IMG/VR virus record: IMGVR_UViG_3300006805_000190
Span: 1 to 21,706 of that record
Length of the DNA stretch: 21,706 nucleotides
Origin: a virus
Reading direction: 5' to 3' (one strand)
The translations under genes were made by a program, and so were the position numbers. Of the stretch, positions 1 to 8,354 are shown piece by piece; positions within the stretch are counted from its first letter, which is position 1, and every line of letters starts with the position of its first letter. A model generated the notes under the pieces. The model did no database searches and was not told the origin of the DNA. It saw only the letters and a program-made list of their open reading frames with translations.

Positions 1-171
1 ATTTGCCAGATCCTTTCTAAGTTCATTAAGCCGTTCTTCTCTTTGGGCCGCCGCTGCGTCACGCTGGGCTGCAAGAGAAGCGGCGGCTCGATTCTTGAGT
101 TCATCGTCCGCAATCTCACCGGCGCCCTTGAACCCGCCGGCAATCGCCGTACCCAGAAGCCCGAGTCCCAT
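1..171 (-). CDS. Probable virion protein, N-terminal 57 residues (cut by window edge)
   Basis: Reading leftward, the ATG at 171 overlaps the TAA of the upstream gene by one base (TAATG), so it is probably translationally coupled. The 57 visible residues begin MGLGLLGTAIAGGFKGAGEI and continue as a highly charged, Ala-rich helix (AAQRDAAAAQREERLNELRK) likely to form a coiled coil. There is no stop before the left edge. As the next gene after three internal-virion-like proteins, it is most simply another internal or ejection protein. That function is inferred from position and composition only. Confidence 0.7.
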   Translation of the reverse strand, partial: MGLGLLGTAIAGGFKGAGEIADDELKNRAAASLAAQRDAAAAQREERLNELRKDLAN

Positions 172-734
172 TATTGCATTCCCCCAGAAAGCAACCCACC
201 GCCTTGAGGGGCTGGTTGTTGGTTGGCAGGTTCACCGGATTCTTCTGCCGGGCCTTGCTGAGTCTCGCCAGATTCTTCCGAATCACCCTGGTCGGCAAAT
301 TGTCCAATCTTTTGGATAGCTGCGCTCACCTCGTCCGTCCCTGCACCTTCCCACAATCCCGCAGCTTCGCCAAGCTCAAGAAGGAAAACAACGACCGCAG
401 GCGCAACCGCGAATACGACCTTCGGATTAACACCAGAAATGGAATCCTGCATCTTCCGCATGACAACCATGCCGGCGGTTGCCGCTGCCGTGGCAGGGTC
501 CTTAATTTTCGACATCATGTCGATCAGGGCCTTTGATGTTTGCTTGTCATAGATAATCTTTGACGCAGCAATCCCAAGCCGTTGAACACCCTCCATTGCT
601 TTTGGGTCCGGCTGACCCTGTTGCTGTCCTTGATCTGGCGCAGCAGGTGGCGCTGGAGCGGGCGTGGCAGCCGGTGGTGCAATAGGTGACTGAGCCTGCC
701 CCATCGCTTGAGATTGATCTTGATTAACGTCCAT
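171..734 (-). CDS. Internal virion (ejection) protein, putative, 187 aa
   Basis: The first 45 residues are rich in Gln, Pro and Ala. A predicted helical core at about 47-135 (IAASKIIYDKQTSKALIDMM, then a hydrophobic stretch VVFAVAPAVVVFLLELGEAA) follows, and then an acidic Gln/Gly-rich tail ending GGGLLSGGMQ. Podoviruses often carry a protein with this layout among the internal virion proteins encoded after the tail genes; this is from memory of the family, not from a search. The hydrophobic stretch could insert in or cross the host membrane during ejection (inference). The start at 734 is the last base of the upstream stop codon region and the gene ends in a one-base overlap with the next. 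An exact role cannot be given. Confidence 0.75.
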   Translation of the reverse strand: MDVNQDQSQAMGQAQSPIAPPAATPAPAPPAAPDQGQQQGQPDPKAMEGVQRLGIAASKIIYDKQTSKALIDMMSKIKDPATAAATAGMVVMRKMQDSISGVNPKVVFAVAPAVVVFLLELGEAAGLWEGAGTDEVSAAIQKIGQFADQGDSEESGETQQGPAEESGEPANQQPAPQGGGLLSGGMQ

Positions 735-1582
735 CAGGAAGCCTCATTCAGGCGACGCGAGACAAGACCGCTGCGTCCATAGACTTGAGACCCATCTGGC
801 CGCATAAGCTGCCTTGCATAATCCGGTGCTTTGAACCCAACGTCTTGCCCGAAGTAGTTTGAATCGGCGTAGTTTTCCGCAGTAGCTTGGTTGTCCCACC
901 GGGTGCGGTTCTTGGCGATCTCAAGTTGGTTCTTATCGGACGCCGCCTGCGCGTCTGCGGACAGCATAGACGCTCCGATGGTTCCTGCTACCTTGAATGC
1001 AGCGGGATTGCTTTGAATGGCCGATCCCACACCGCTCAACATTCCGCTGATGCTGTACTTTGCGCCCTGGCTCACCCCAAGCTCTGCCATCGTAGGCCCA
1101 TATTCTGCCGCCGCGCCAGTGACCGACCCAGCGGCGCCTGAGCCTGACAAGTAGCTGAATGCGTTACTCGCCGTTGTTGAAAGATTCGACCCAACGGTTG
1201 ACCAAAACCCCTGCCCGCCAGCGCCCATTGCGCCAAACGCAGACGTTGTTCCAGCACCCCAGGCGCCAAGTGCAGCGCCGCCGGTGTATACCCCAGCCAC
1301 CAACATGGCAATGTCGCCAATGTTTCCATGCAGGGCGCCACTTACCACGCCTTTCGCGCCCTTGACGACACCCTTAACCGCTTTCTTGGCGCCCTTGAAC
1401 ACTTTGCCAAGCGAGAAGTATTCAGGAAGCCCGGTTTCAGGGTTGATCGTGGCCTCACCATGTGGCGACATGCGGTCGAGCATCGCCTTCTCATCCTTGT
1501 TCATATGGACAAGTTCGGTATCGCCATATCGGCCAGCGTCTTTTATTCGCTGCGCCAGCAAACCCATTTGACGATTTTTCAT
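734..1582 (-). CDS. Internal virion (ejection) protein, putative, 282 aa
   Basis: The ATG at 1582 overlaps the stop of the upstream gene by four bases (ATGA). Residues 17-60 contain RYGDTELVHMNKDEKAMLDR and NPETGLPEYF, a pattern known from podoviral proteins encoded near the tail genes (GDTELxH...NPxTGLPE). A Lys/Gly/Val helix follows at 61-82 (VFKGAKKAVKGVVKGAKGVV), then a long Ala/Gly/Ser-rich segment with membrane-like stretches around 90-120. The C-terminal part (about 205-275) is polar and charged. The composition and place in the operon suggest a protein packaged inside the capsid and ejected with the DNA. Function is inferred from family pattern and context. Confidence 0.75.
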   Translation of the reverse strand: MKNRQMGLLAQRIKDAGRYGDTELVHMNKDEKAMLDRMSPHGEATINPETGLPEYFSLGKVFKGAKKAVKGVVKGAKGVVSGALHGNIGDIAMLVAGVYTGGAALGAWGAGTTSAFGAMGAGGQGFWSTVGSNLSTTASNAFSYLSGSGAAGSVTGAAAEYGPTMAELGVSQGAKYSISGMLSGVGSAIQSNPAAFKVAGTIGASMLSADAQAASDKNQLEIAKNRTRWDNQATAENYADSNYFGQDVGFKAPDYARQLMRPDGSQVYGRSGLVSRRLNEAS

Positions 1583-2751
1583 AGCTGCATCCTGGAAATT
1601 ACATTGGCCAAGTTGATCTTTCCATTATTGCTCGTCGCGCCACTGGTAGTGCTTGTGGTGGATGGTGCCCCGCCGCTCCAATTAAGCAGCGAGACATAAT
1701 CAACATTCGCCGATGATCCTATCACCGAGAGTCCCGACCGCAGCAAATCCTGATACACACCGACAGCCTTGTTCTTGTCATCTGGCTTCAGGTCAGGATT
1801 GCCCATGATAGAAGCAATGCTTCCCATAGTCCCCGTATATAGACTTGCTGCGCCTGCGTTTGATTGAAGTAGCACCCTGTTGCTACCTTCAATGTCTGCA
1901 AGCTGTGCGGCTTGATCGCCCTGTAGCTGTTGCCTTACATACGCTGCTGCGTCGGAGTTAATGTTAAGCTGGCTCTGCTGCGCGAATCGCTCGGACTGCA
2001 ACGTAGACTGCTGTTCCGCAGATGCAGCCTGAAGCTGTCTGTCGATCTCACCTTTCTGCGCCGTCAATGTTTGAAGCTGATTCGCCTCTTGTGCGCTCAA
2101 GCTAGAAATGTTCCGAGCCTTCAGGGCCTCAAGCTCTTGGTTTATCTTCCCGGAACGATCCAGAAGATAGGCCTTGTTGGCCTCTGTAACCCCGACTTCA
2201 TTTGCGGTATTGGTCGCTGTTTGATTCGCCAATCGTTGCGCAGAGTATGTTCCGGCGTCAGCCGCCGCTATCGGCGTAGCAGCATCAATGGCCGCCGCTT
2301 CGCCTGCCCCGGCAGCCATTGACGAATTTGACAGCCCCCGCGCATTCGCAGCTTGCGCAGCCGATGTCCTTGCCCGCGTGATAAACGGTGAATCCTGACT
2401 CAACAGACCGCGAAGCTGGCCCGCTACGGTATCGGTATTCTGGTTTACCGACCCGAGAGAGGGGTCATAGCCAAACTTCCGGTTGTCGTAGGTGCCGACT
2501 GTATTTGCAGTGGCTGTATTTGAAGTCACTGTATTTGCGGATGGTTGCAAATCCGGCCATGGCGCGTTCACATTTGTTGGACGCTTAATTACCCACGGGC
2601 TTGTGTTGCTGGTTGTTAGCAGACCTGAACTGGGTGGCGCAGGCCCAAATCCACTGGGTGCCGGTGGGGCCGGGCCGAACCCACTTGGCGCAGGGGGCGC
2701 AGGCCCGAACCCACTGGGGGCCGCCAGATCGTATTGTGCGTTATTGGCCAT
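1579..2751 (-). CDS. Internal virion (ejection) protein, putative, 390 aa, with N-terminal Pro/Gly repeats
   Basis: An ATG at 2751 is chosen over the in-frame TTG at 2757 because AGAGG lies eight bases before it. The protein opens with a three-fold tandem repeat of PSGFGPAPPA. A segment QLRGLLSQDSPFITRARTSA, followed by ARGLSNSSMAAGAGEAAAID, matches a recurrent podoviral virion pattern (QDSPxxxRARxxA...RGLxNSSMAAGA). A long Gln/Ala/Ser-rich helical region (about 190-300) and a Ser/Thr-rich tail follow. It lies between the nozzle-like gene and the 282-residue virion protein and overlaps the latter by four bases. It is likely a capsid-internal protein released at infection; that role is inferred. 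Confidence 0.78.
   Translation of the reverse strand: MANNAQYDLAAPSGFGPAPPAPSGFGPAPPAPSGFGPAPPSSGLLTTSNTSPWVIKRPTNVNAPWPDLQPSANTVTSNTATANTVGTYDNRKFGYDPSLGSVNQNTDTVAGQLRGLLSQDSPFITRARTSAAQAANARGLSNSSMAAGAGEAAAIDAATPIAAADAGTYSAQRLANQTATNTANEVGVTEANKAYLLDRSGKINQELEALKARNISSLSAQEANQLQTLTAQKGEIDRQLQAASAEQQSTLQSERFAQQSQLNINSDAAAYVRQQLQGDQAAQLADIEGSNRVLLQSNAGAASLYTGTMGSIASIMGNPDLKPDDKNKAVGVYQDLLRSGLSVIGSSANVDYVSLLNWSGGAPSTTSTTSGATSNNGKINLANVISRMQL
2632..2718 (-). repeat. Three tandem 30-bp units encoding PSGFGPAPPA
   Basis: The codons for residues 12-40 of the 390-residue virion protein repeat three times with a 30-bp period and synonymous differences between copies. The unit is Pro/Gly-rich and probably unstructured. 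The last copy ends in Ser rather than Ala. Confidence 0.85.
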
Positions 2752-2780
2752 TTTCAAAACCTCTATATCTGTGGATTATA

Positions 2781-5717
2781 TCACCGCATGAGTTTTCGTT
2801 GGGCATAATTCACGATAGCACCAGAGAACGTCACCGGATACGAATAGTCAGAGCTTCCGCTTAATTGAAGCGCAATGCTCTCTGCCTGACCGACCAGGTG
2901 AATAACCGCCTCAACGTCGCGCTTCGATCCGGGCGAAAGGTCGATGCTGCATGATGTTGGTGACGGTTGAGGCATCAGGGTGGTATTTGCCCCCAAGGAA
3001 TAATCCACGTTGAACTGCGCATATCCTGCGGACGAACATTCCAGCATGACGGTTGAAAACCGCTTTTCTACTCTTGGTGCCTTCAGAACATCACGCGCTA
3101 GCTTGAATGACCATCCGATAGCGGCACCGTCAAACGACGTTCCCTTTTCCATTTCGTAGACATATCCGTTGTCGGACCCAAATAGTATGACCTCTGATCC
3201 GTTGCTGTCCTCACTAGAATGGATGCAGACCACTTTATTCGGAAGGGTAACCGTGCTCATCCCGACAACAGACGCCCCGTATTTTCCCGGGCCTACCGTG
3301 ACATATACTCCGGTTCCGTCAGTAAAATACAGCCTGTACTGGCTTTTTTTCCTTGCTACACAAGAGGTTATAGCCGACTTTCCGGAAAAGAATGTCTTTA
3401 TCTGATTACTCAACGTGGCGTGAGAGAAATTCCCAAATTCCTGAACGGTTTGAAGGCTGGTAATTCCTTGGTCATCAAGGAATATCGTGAGCCCAACATC
3501 CTGCATCGTCCCGGATATTGCCCCCAATTCTTCACGGTAGGTCACCAGGTTCCAGTCCGCCGAGCTTGAACCGTACAGAGTAGCCGTTCGGTTTCTGGTG
3601 AAGATCGTCAATGCACCGCTTGTTTGTGACCCCGGTTGAGCAATAAACCCGGTAACAGTGTCCCCCATGGCCAACTCACCCGCCCCTGTTATTGGACTCC
3701 ACTGATACGGAAACCCGGGGCTTGAATGCTGCACCGATCCGCCGAAGGAAAAGAACAGGTGGTTCTTGTGGGAAAACACATGACTTGGGGTATCTGTCGT
3801 CATCCCGGTTCTTATCGGAACAAGGACGGTGCCGTCAAACTCAAATCCTCGATCTACACCATTGGCGCCATAGACACGCTTAGTCGTCGTGCTTCCGGTG
3901 TAGTTTGTCGTGACGAACTTGTAGTTACCATTTGGGTTTAGCGTGATCGCTGTTGCTGTCGATGTCGCAAGGGCTATGGTGTTGTCGATTGCAGGACTGG
4001 TCATCACCCTGTTGCCGGCTCCGCTTGCTGCTACGACTACGAATAATCCCCCCCCGTAAGCTATAGATGTCCAATTATTATCCGCAGCGCTTGTTCGGAT
4101 AGCCCATGTTATCCCGTCAGGACTTGTCATTACCCTGTTTCCGGTTCCAGAACCTGCTACGGCAACAAACAGTCCTGCGCCGTAGACGACAGACCGCCAC
4201 TGATTATCCGCAGCGCTTGTTCTGATGGTCCAAGTAATGCCATCGGGGCTCGTCATCACCCTGTTTCCGGATCCGTCGAAAGCAACAGCAACAAATAAAC
4301 CATTACCGTAAACGACAGACACCCAAGTATTGTCTGCGGCGCTTGTTCGGATGGTCCAAGTAATTCCATCCGGACTTGTCATTACCCTGTTGCCGGTTCC
4401 AGTCCCTGCTACGGCAACGAACAACCCATTACCATAGGTGACAGATAGCCAGTTATTATCAGCAGCACTTGTTCGAATAGTCCAGGTTATCCCGTCAGGG
4501 CTCGTCATTACCCTGTTTCCGGTTCCGCTTGTTGATACTGCGACAAACAGCCCGTTTCCGTAGATGACAGACCGCCATTGATTATCGGCAGCACTTGTTC
4601 GGATAGCCCATGTTATCCCGTCAGGGCTGGTCATCACCCTGTTGCCGACTCCTCCGAGGTTGGCAACAACGACAAATATACCGTTGCCGTAGGCGACGCC
4701 GTACCACTCATTATCGGCAGCACTTGTTCGGATAGCCCATGTTATCCCGTCAGGACTTGTCATTACCCTGTTGCCGGTTCCAGTCCCTGCTACGGCAACG
4801 AACAGTCCTGCGCCGTAAGCGATAGAATTCCAAACGTTATCGGCTGCACTTATACGGGTTGTCCAATTGATTCCGTTCGCCGCTGTCACCGAAGGATCAC
4901 CGGTGATGTATCCTTGCGCAAAACTACCACCCGACGGTGTGGTGACGATCAGTCGGCCTTTTGCAGAGTTAAGCGCCCAGTCGCCACTTTCCAATGCAAC
5001 GCGCTTGACCGTCGCTGTTACTGAACCCTGAGAAATCTGAGAGCCCTCCGCGGGCGGCATTATCACGCCCTGCTCAAACGGAAGCTCATAGAACAAGGGG
5101 ACATTCACCCATCCAGAAGCGGATGATTTGTAAATGTCTGTCGCCGTCCCCCCGGAATTATTCCGGAAGGCATAGGTTACGTCGTTGTATCGCACAACCC
5201 CCGTGACCGATCCTGATCCAGGGACAGCAGATATATCAGCCCGATAAACATCCGCCGCAAGGTTGTTGTACTGGGCGTTCAGAAGGTTGGTCGAAGCGCC
5301 ACTTACTACCGCAGCCGATGTCGTGGTAGCTTGTGGGGCTGCAGCGACATTTAATACTTCCCCGGAAACAAACGTCCCGGTTATCTTGGTGACGGCTATA
5401 TAACCAGAAGTTATGGCTATGACATAACCAGTTGCGCCAGACGTTACCCCGGTGACGGTATTCCCTACGGATATGCTTCCGGTTAGTGTTATATTGATTA
5501 TGGAATACGTCGCCGCCGAAGGTTTCGGTTTCCCATTTGACGCTTCATACCCTGCCGTTGTGACATACCCGCCATAGAGGTCGCATTCGATGTTATTTGC
5601 CACCCGGCAAAGCCCGGGGCGCAGTTCAAGCGGGGGTGTAACGGTATCAAGACCGCCACCGAAGGCGATATGGCTTTGCCCTATCCCGCGTGTGCGTGAC
5701 CGCGCCTGGCGGATCAT
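2781..5717 (-). CDS. Tail nozzle-like protein with an inserted seven-unit Asp-box propeller, 978 aa
   Basis: The ATG at 5717 overlaps the upstream TGA by one base (TGATG); an in-frame GTG three bases earlier is less likely. The N-terminus (AFGGGLDTVTPPLELRPGLC, then NNIECDLYGGYVTTAGYE) matches a widespread podoviral tail protein thought to form the distal tail tube or nozzle. Residues 280-576 are seven near-identical 42-residue units, each with SPDGITW, SAADNxW, YGNGLFVAVA and GNRVMTSP. SxDGxTW is an Asp-box signature of beta-propellers, so the block is probably a seven-bladed propeller. The sequence then returns to nozzle-type sequence (RVYGANGVDRGFEFDG) through to the C-terminus. The propeller may bind a surface glycan, or it may be only structural; this is inference. 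Confidence 0.85.
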   Translation of the reverse strand: MIRQARSRTRGIGQSHIAFGGGLDTVTPPLELRPGLCRVANNIECDLYGGYVTTAGYEASNGKPKPSAATYSIINITLTGSISVGNTVTGVTSGATGYVIAITSGYIAVTKITGTFVSGEVLNVAAAPQATTTSAAVVSGASTNLLNAQYNNLAADVYRADISAVPGSGSVTGVVRYNDVTYAFRNNSGGTATDIYKSSASGWVNVPLFYELPFEQGVIMPPAEGSQISQGSVTATVKRVALESGDWALNSAKGRLIVTTPSGGSFAQGYITGDPSVTAANGINWTTRISAADNVWNSIAYGAGLFVAVAGTGTGNRVMTSPDGITWAIRTSAADNEWYGVAYGNGIFVVVANLGGVGNRVMTSPDGITWAIRTSAADNQWRSVIYGNGLFVAVSTSGTGNRVMTSPDGITWTIRTSAADNNWLSVTYGNGLFVAVAGTGTGNRVMTSPDGITWTIRTSAADNTWVSVVYGNGLFVAVAFDGSGNRVMTSPDGITWTIRTSAADNQWRSVVYGAGLFVAVAGSGTGNRVMTSPDGITWAIRTSAADNNWTSIAYGGGLFVVVAASGAGNRVMTSPAIDNTIALATSTATAITLNPNGNYKFVTTNYTGSTTTKRVYGANGVDRGFEFDGTVLVPIRTGMTTDTPSHVFSHKNHLFFSFGGSVQHSSPGFPYQWSPITGAGELAMGDTVTGFIAQPGSQTSGALTIFTRNRTATLYGSSSADWNLVTYREELGAISGTMQDVGLTIFLDDQGITSLQTVQEFGNFSHATLSNQIKTFFSGKSAITSCVARKKSQYRLYFTDGTGVYVTVGPGKYGASVVGMSTVTLPNKVVCIHSSEDSNGSEVILFGSDNGYVYEMEKGTSFDGAAIGWSFKLARDVLKAPRVEKRFSTVMLECSSAGYAQFNVDYSLGANTTLMPQPSPTSCSIDLSPGSKRDVEAVIHLVGQAESIALQLSGSSDYSYPVTFSGAIVNYAQRKLMR
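3990..4880 (-). repeat. Seven tandem 126-bp coding repeats (propeller blades)
   Basis: Seven units of 42 codons lie head to tail inside the nozzle-like gene. The protein units are highly alike, but the DNA shows many synonymous changes (for example, codons for TSPDG and TSAADN vary from unit to unit). This suggests selection on the protein repeat rather than very recent duplication. The first unit has NGINW in place of DGITW and the last ends SPAIDNT, as expected where a circular fold closes on itself. Confidence 0.95.
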
Positions 5718-6394
5718 CACTCTGCCCGGATAGAATTGTCGGCGTTCGCGCCCATCGTGCGTTGAGCATGGCCGAACAATTGCGATGATTCCAATTTAGT
5801 CATTTCAACAGCGTGTTCGAGCATGGCTTGGTTAAATCCTTCCCACGATTCGTTGTATTCATTCACCTTCGCCTTCGCCAAAGTGACAATGGCCCGCTCA
5901 AATTCCGCCGGGATCAGAGAAACATCAGCATCCGCCGACATCTTCAAAGGGGTGCGGAAATACTCTGCCGTCAAGGTCAAAGCAGCGGTCGGAATTGGGG
6001 TGAGTCGTACCTTTTTGTTGGGAAGAAGGATCATCGCGGTAGGCGTCCCTGACAGCGTTGAGTTCGCCAAGGTGCGATTCGATTCGTATTCGTATATCCG
6101 TATCGGGTTGGTTCCGATCAGGGTTGCATAGTCATCTGAAATGAATGCCCTGACCGTGGTCGGTGGGGTGTATTCGTTGTACAGGCCGCTATTCGCCCCT
6201 ATCGTCAACACCTGCGTCCATGTGTTCCACAGAAAGCGCCAGTCAACCGACGACCCCTGAATGAATACGTCGGCTTCAATGACCGCTTCGACCAGCATTT
6301 TGTAGAACCCGGTCGCCCCCGTAACCGTTGTAAGCCCATCATCCGGCATCCCGGTTTCGCGCAATACCGTTTGGCAGATCGTCAATAGTGACAT
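5717..6394 (-). CDS. Head-to-tail adaptor protein, putative, 225 aa
   Basis: The start at 6394 is preceded by TAGGA at suitable spacing. The N-terminus (SLLTICQTVLRETGMPDDGL), an early helix with DWRFLWNTW, the middle strand-rich region (IRIYEY, VRLTPIPTAALTLTAEYF) and the C-terminal helix (IPAEFERAIVTLAKAKVNEY) resemble the podoviral adaptor family placed between portal and nozzle. In the operon it immediately precedes the nozzle-like gene with a one-base overlap, which fits an assembly partner. The assignment rests on sequence feel and context; other small connector families remain possible. Confidence 0.7.
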   Translation of the reverse strand: MSLLTICQTVLRETGMPDDGLTTVTGATGFYKMLVEAVIEADVFIQGSSVDWRFLWNTWTQVLTIGANSGLYNEYTPPTTVRAFISDDYATLIGTNPIRIYEYESNRTLANSTLSGTPTAMILLPNKKVRLTPIPTAALTLTAEYFRTPLKMSADADVSLIPAEFERAIVTLAKAKVNEYNESWEGFNQAMLEHAVEMTKLESSQLFGHAQRTMGANADNSIRAE

Positions 6395-6480
6395 CGATTG
6401 ACATCCTAAAAATTCTTAAAGGTGATGTTTCTCGGAAGCCGGGATGAGCGGATCACAATGGATTGACGTACTTAGGCGGG

Positions 6481-6531
6481 TCATTTGAGAGGGCCAGCCC
6501 TAACTTGAGATTCCAGTATTCCGCCTTTCAT
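6481..6531 (-). pseudogene. Decayed copy of the start of the adjacent fibre gene
   Basis: On the minus strand, ATGAAAGGCGG followed by TGGAATC and CAA recurs here in the same order as at the start of the 382-residue fibre gene (7747 downward), with about four fifths of the first 27 bases shared. The reading here gives only MKGGILESQVRAGPLK before TGA, against MKGGVMESQQGSGG in the intact gene. GAGG lies upstream at ribosome-binding distance. The surrounding 6395-6598 gap holds no other gene. It is likely the remnant of a duplicated or exchanged fibre gene, or else a short leader peptide. Confidence 0.45.
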
Positions 6532-6598
6532 TATATTAACCTCATCAGTTTAATACACCTAAGGAACAAACTGGAATTAAGAAGTAAAACACCGATGG

Positions 6599-7747
6599 TC
6601 ACACCATGATCTCCTCAATGGAGATGAATGATTTATTGGTAGTCCCCAACAATCTATCACTAGACCCATTAAACGTAGTTGTGGCAGACGTAGTTATTCC
6701 GGCCCGAACCGATATAACAGTGCTTGCAACACTCCCGGCGACAAATGGAGTAGGCGCAACTACTATGCGAGTTGTCCCCCCGGCTGTGGGATGGGTGTAA
6801 AAGAACCCTGCCGCAAAACAATCAGTTGCTGAATCTCTAAACAACGCCACCGTTAGCCAGTTGGAGTTGATGGAACTGGCAAACTCACCTTCCGCATTTA
6901 TCTTCAAAAGGTTCGCCGCCGCGGCAGGGAGCAATGCCGGCGTGGCCATATACTGGTTACCCTCAGTACTTTGAGGGATCGTATCGTCCATAGGGAGTAC
7001 TGTTGTCCCCGTGGCCGCTGCGCTGTAAGAATTATGCGCACGCTGAACAACATCCCCCGGCAGCTTGCTCCCTTGGCTGAACAACTTGATCGTCGGTGCG
7101 GTGACCCACGTCCCGGCGGTCGTCAGTGTGTAGTCCAGCCGCCCGAGAATCCGATAGACTTTCGAGGTTACCGCCGTGCCGGTGTAGAAAACACCCGCGC
7201 TGCCCGCTGCTCCGGCCCCGCCCTCGGCAGTACTCGACGCTACGCCGTTGTCCTCAAGACCAACAATCGCAGTGCCGGTGTAGCATTTGATTACACCCAA
7301 ACGCAGGGTTCCGGCATCATTGAATGCCACGATCCAGATACGGAACGGCTCATTATTGAGCGCACCCAACGTCGATCCGCTGGAAAGTGTCAGCGATAAT
7401 ACGGCAGTAATGGATAACACCGAAAACCCACCAGTGCCGTCCTGGAACGCCAGATAAGCGGGGTCGCTCGCGGAAGGATCAGTACCCGCCTGTGTTTTTA
7501 CCGCGATCGTTTCCGAGTTATCCGTGCGGCTAGTAACGAGCGTTAGATTACCAATCAGGAAACTGTTCGTCGTCATGCGGCGTTTTATTTTGCTGAGCTT
7601 GAGCGGCGTAACAATCCGCACATCATCGGCTTCGTTATCAACCTCAGCTTGCGTCGCCAATTCCGCAATACCAGCTACAGTCTCGCTAGCTTGAGATGAA
7701 GAGATGCCTCCAGACCCCTGTTGGGATTCCATCACCCCGCCTTTCAT
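6599..7747 (-). CDS. Fibre or appendage protein, putative, 382 aa
   Basis: The ATG at 7747 overlaps the upstream TGA by four bases (ATGA); an alternative start is the ATG at 7732. Residues about 20-55 contain ETVAGIAELATQAEVDNEAD followed by DDVRIVTPLKL. This motif (TQAEVxxxxDDxRxVTPLKL) recurs in the N-terminal part of phage tail and head fibres. The rest is Ser/Thr/Gly/Ala-rich and beta-strand-rich, typical of trimeric fibre shafts or heads. A hairpin ATGGT-CAC-ACCAT at 6595-6607 covers its stop codon. It probably contacts the host surface; whether it sits on the head or tail cannot be told from sequence. Confidence 0.75.
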   Translation of the reverse strand: MKGGVMESQQGSGGISSSQASETVAGIAELATQAEVDNEADDVRIVTPLKLSKIKRRMTTNSFLIGNLTLVTSRTDNSETIAVKTQAGTDPSASDPAYLAFQDGTGGFSVLSITAVLSLTLSSGSTLGALNNEPFRIWIVAFNDAGTLRLGVIKCYTGTAIVGLEDNGVASSTAEGGAGAAGSAGVFYTGTAVTSKVYRILGRLDYTLTTAGTWVTAPTIKLFSQGSKLPGDVVQRAHNSYSAAATGTTVLPMDDTIPQSTEGNQYMATPALLPAAAANLLKINAEGEFASSINSNWLTVALFRDSATDCFAAGFFYTHPTAGGTTRIVVAPTPFVAGSVASTVISVRAGITTSATTTFNGSSDRLLGTTNKSFISIEEIMV

Positions 7748-8043
7748 TGGCCGATCCTCACGTTAGCGGTGCCGCTGGTGTAGTTCCCGGTTTTGAATCC
7801 GACTCTGTAGAGGACGCCAACAGCCGGCTCATTCCCGGTATCCTCGAAATTAGCGGTGTAGTTCTGCACGTCGAGCCAGGTTGTTCCAGCATCGAATGAC
7901 CTCTGGATTGTCACAGTCCCGGCCCAGGTACCACTGATCGATAGACTGAACGCCCCACTCAATACTACCCCTGAGGTGAATGTATTCTGCGCGGTAAGGC
8001 TCGCAGACGCCGACTTTGATACGACAGCCGTGAAGGTAGCCAT
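7744..8043 (-). CDS. Small beta-sandwich virion protein, putative, 99 aa
   Basis: Its ATG shares one base with the upstream TAA (TAATG) and its stop shares four bases with the fibre gene start. The protein is almost entirely Ser/Thr/Val strand sequence, with GTWAGTVTIQRSFDAGTTWL and YRVGFKTGNYTSGTANVRI. Small phage virion proteins with the pattern GTWxGTVTxQRSFDxGxTW and YTSGTxNVR are common next to fibre genes. It may be a base or cap for the fibre encoded next. Function is inferred from context. Confidence 0.8.
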   Translation of the reverse strand: MATFTAVVSKSASASLTAQNTFTSGVVLSGAFSLSISGTWAGTVTIQRSFDAGTTWLDVQNYTANFEDTGNEPAVGVLYRVGFKTGNYTSGTANVRIGQ

Positions 8044-8354
8044 TAGGATTCACCCAGGAACTTAATAGCCGCTTCCGAATCCGTCCACACGCCGCCTTTT
8101 GCTTCTACTTGCGCCTTGAGTGTGCGCCAGTGTGGCTTTCCGTGCTCGTCGGGTTCTTCCTGAACGCTTGCGGGTTCTTCCTGAACGCTTGCGGGTTCTT
8201 CCTGAACGCTTGCGGGTTCTTCCTGAACGCTTGCGGGCTCTTCGTGAACAAGGACGGTTTTCTTGTCAGGCAAGTATTCAACGCCATCCTGAATGTATTT
8301 TTGAGCACCGCCAACGCCCCACACCATGTTGTAAGGCCGCTTCTCGTCCAACAT
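8043..8354 (-). CDS. Small phage protein with an EEPASVQ repeat, 103 aa
   Basis: The start is taken at 8354, where ATG shares a base with the upstream TGA (TGATG) and GGTGG lies ahead; the reading frame is open further upstream but would run inside the previous gene. The N-terminal 35 residues (MLDEKRPYNMVWGVGGAQKY...) are followed by four exact EEPASVQ repeats plus a partial fifth, an acidic linker. A C-terminal module about 30 residues long follows (HWRTLKAQVEAKGGVWTDSE, ending FLGES). The C-terminal pattern WxxLKxxVEAxGG resembles small helical modules in phage proteins. The linker probably varies in length between relatives. Function unknown. Confidence 0.8.
   Translation of the reverse strand: MLDEKRPYNMVWGVGGAQKYIQDGVEYLPDKKTVLVHEEPASVQEEPASVQEEPASVQEEPASVQEEPDEHGKPHWRTLKAQVEAKGGVWTDSEAAIKFLGES
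8151..8234 (-). repeat. Four perfect 21-bp tandem repeats
   Basis: Four identical 21-bp units lie end to end (8151-8171, 8172-8192, 8193-8213, 8214-8234), each encoding EEPASVQ on the minus strand. A diverged fifth begins at 8235. No base differs among the four, so expansion is recent. Because 21 is a multiple of three, gain or loss of units keeps the frame. Confidence 0.97.

Noticed and set aside
3990-4880. Regular repeats that might be taken for a CRISPR array
   Set aside because: The 126-bp period equals 42 codons of one open frame and there are no unique spacers between identical short repeats.
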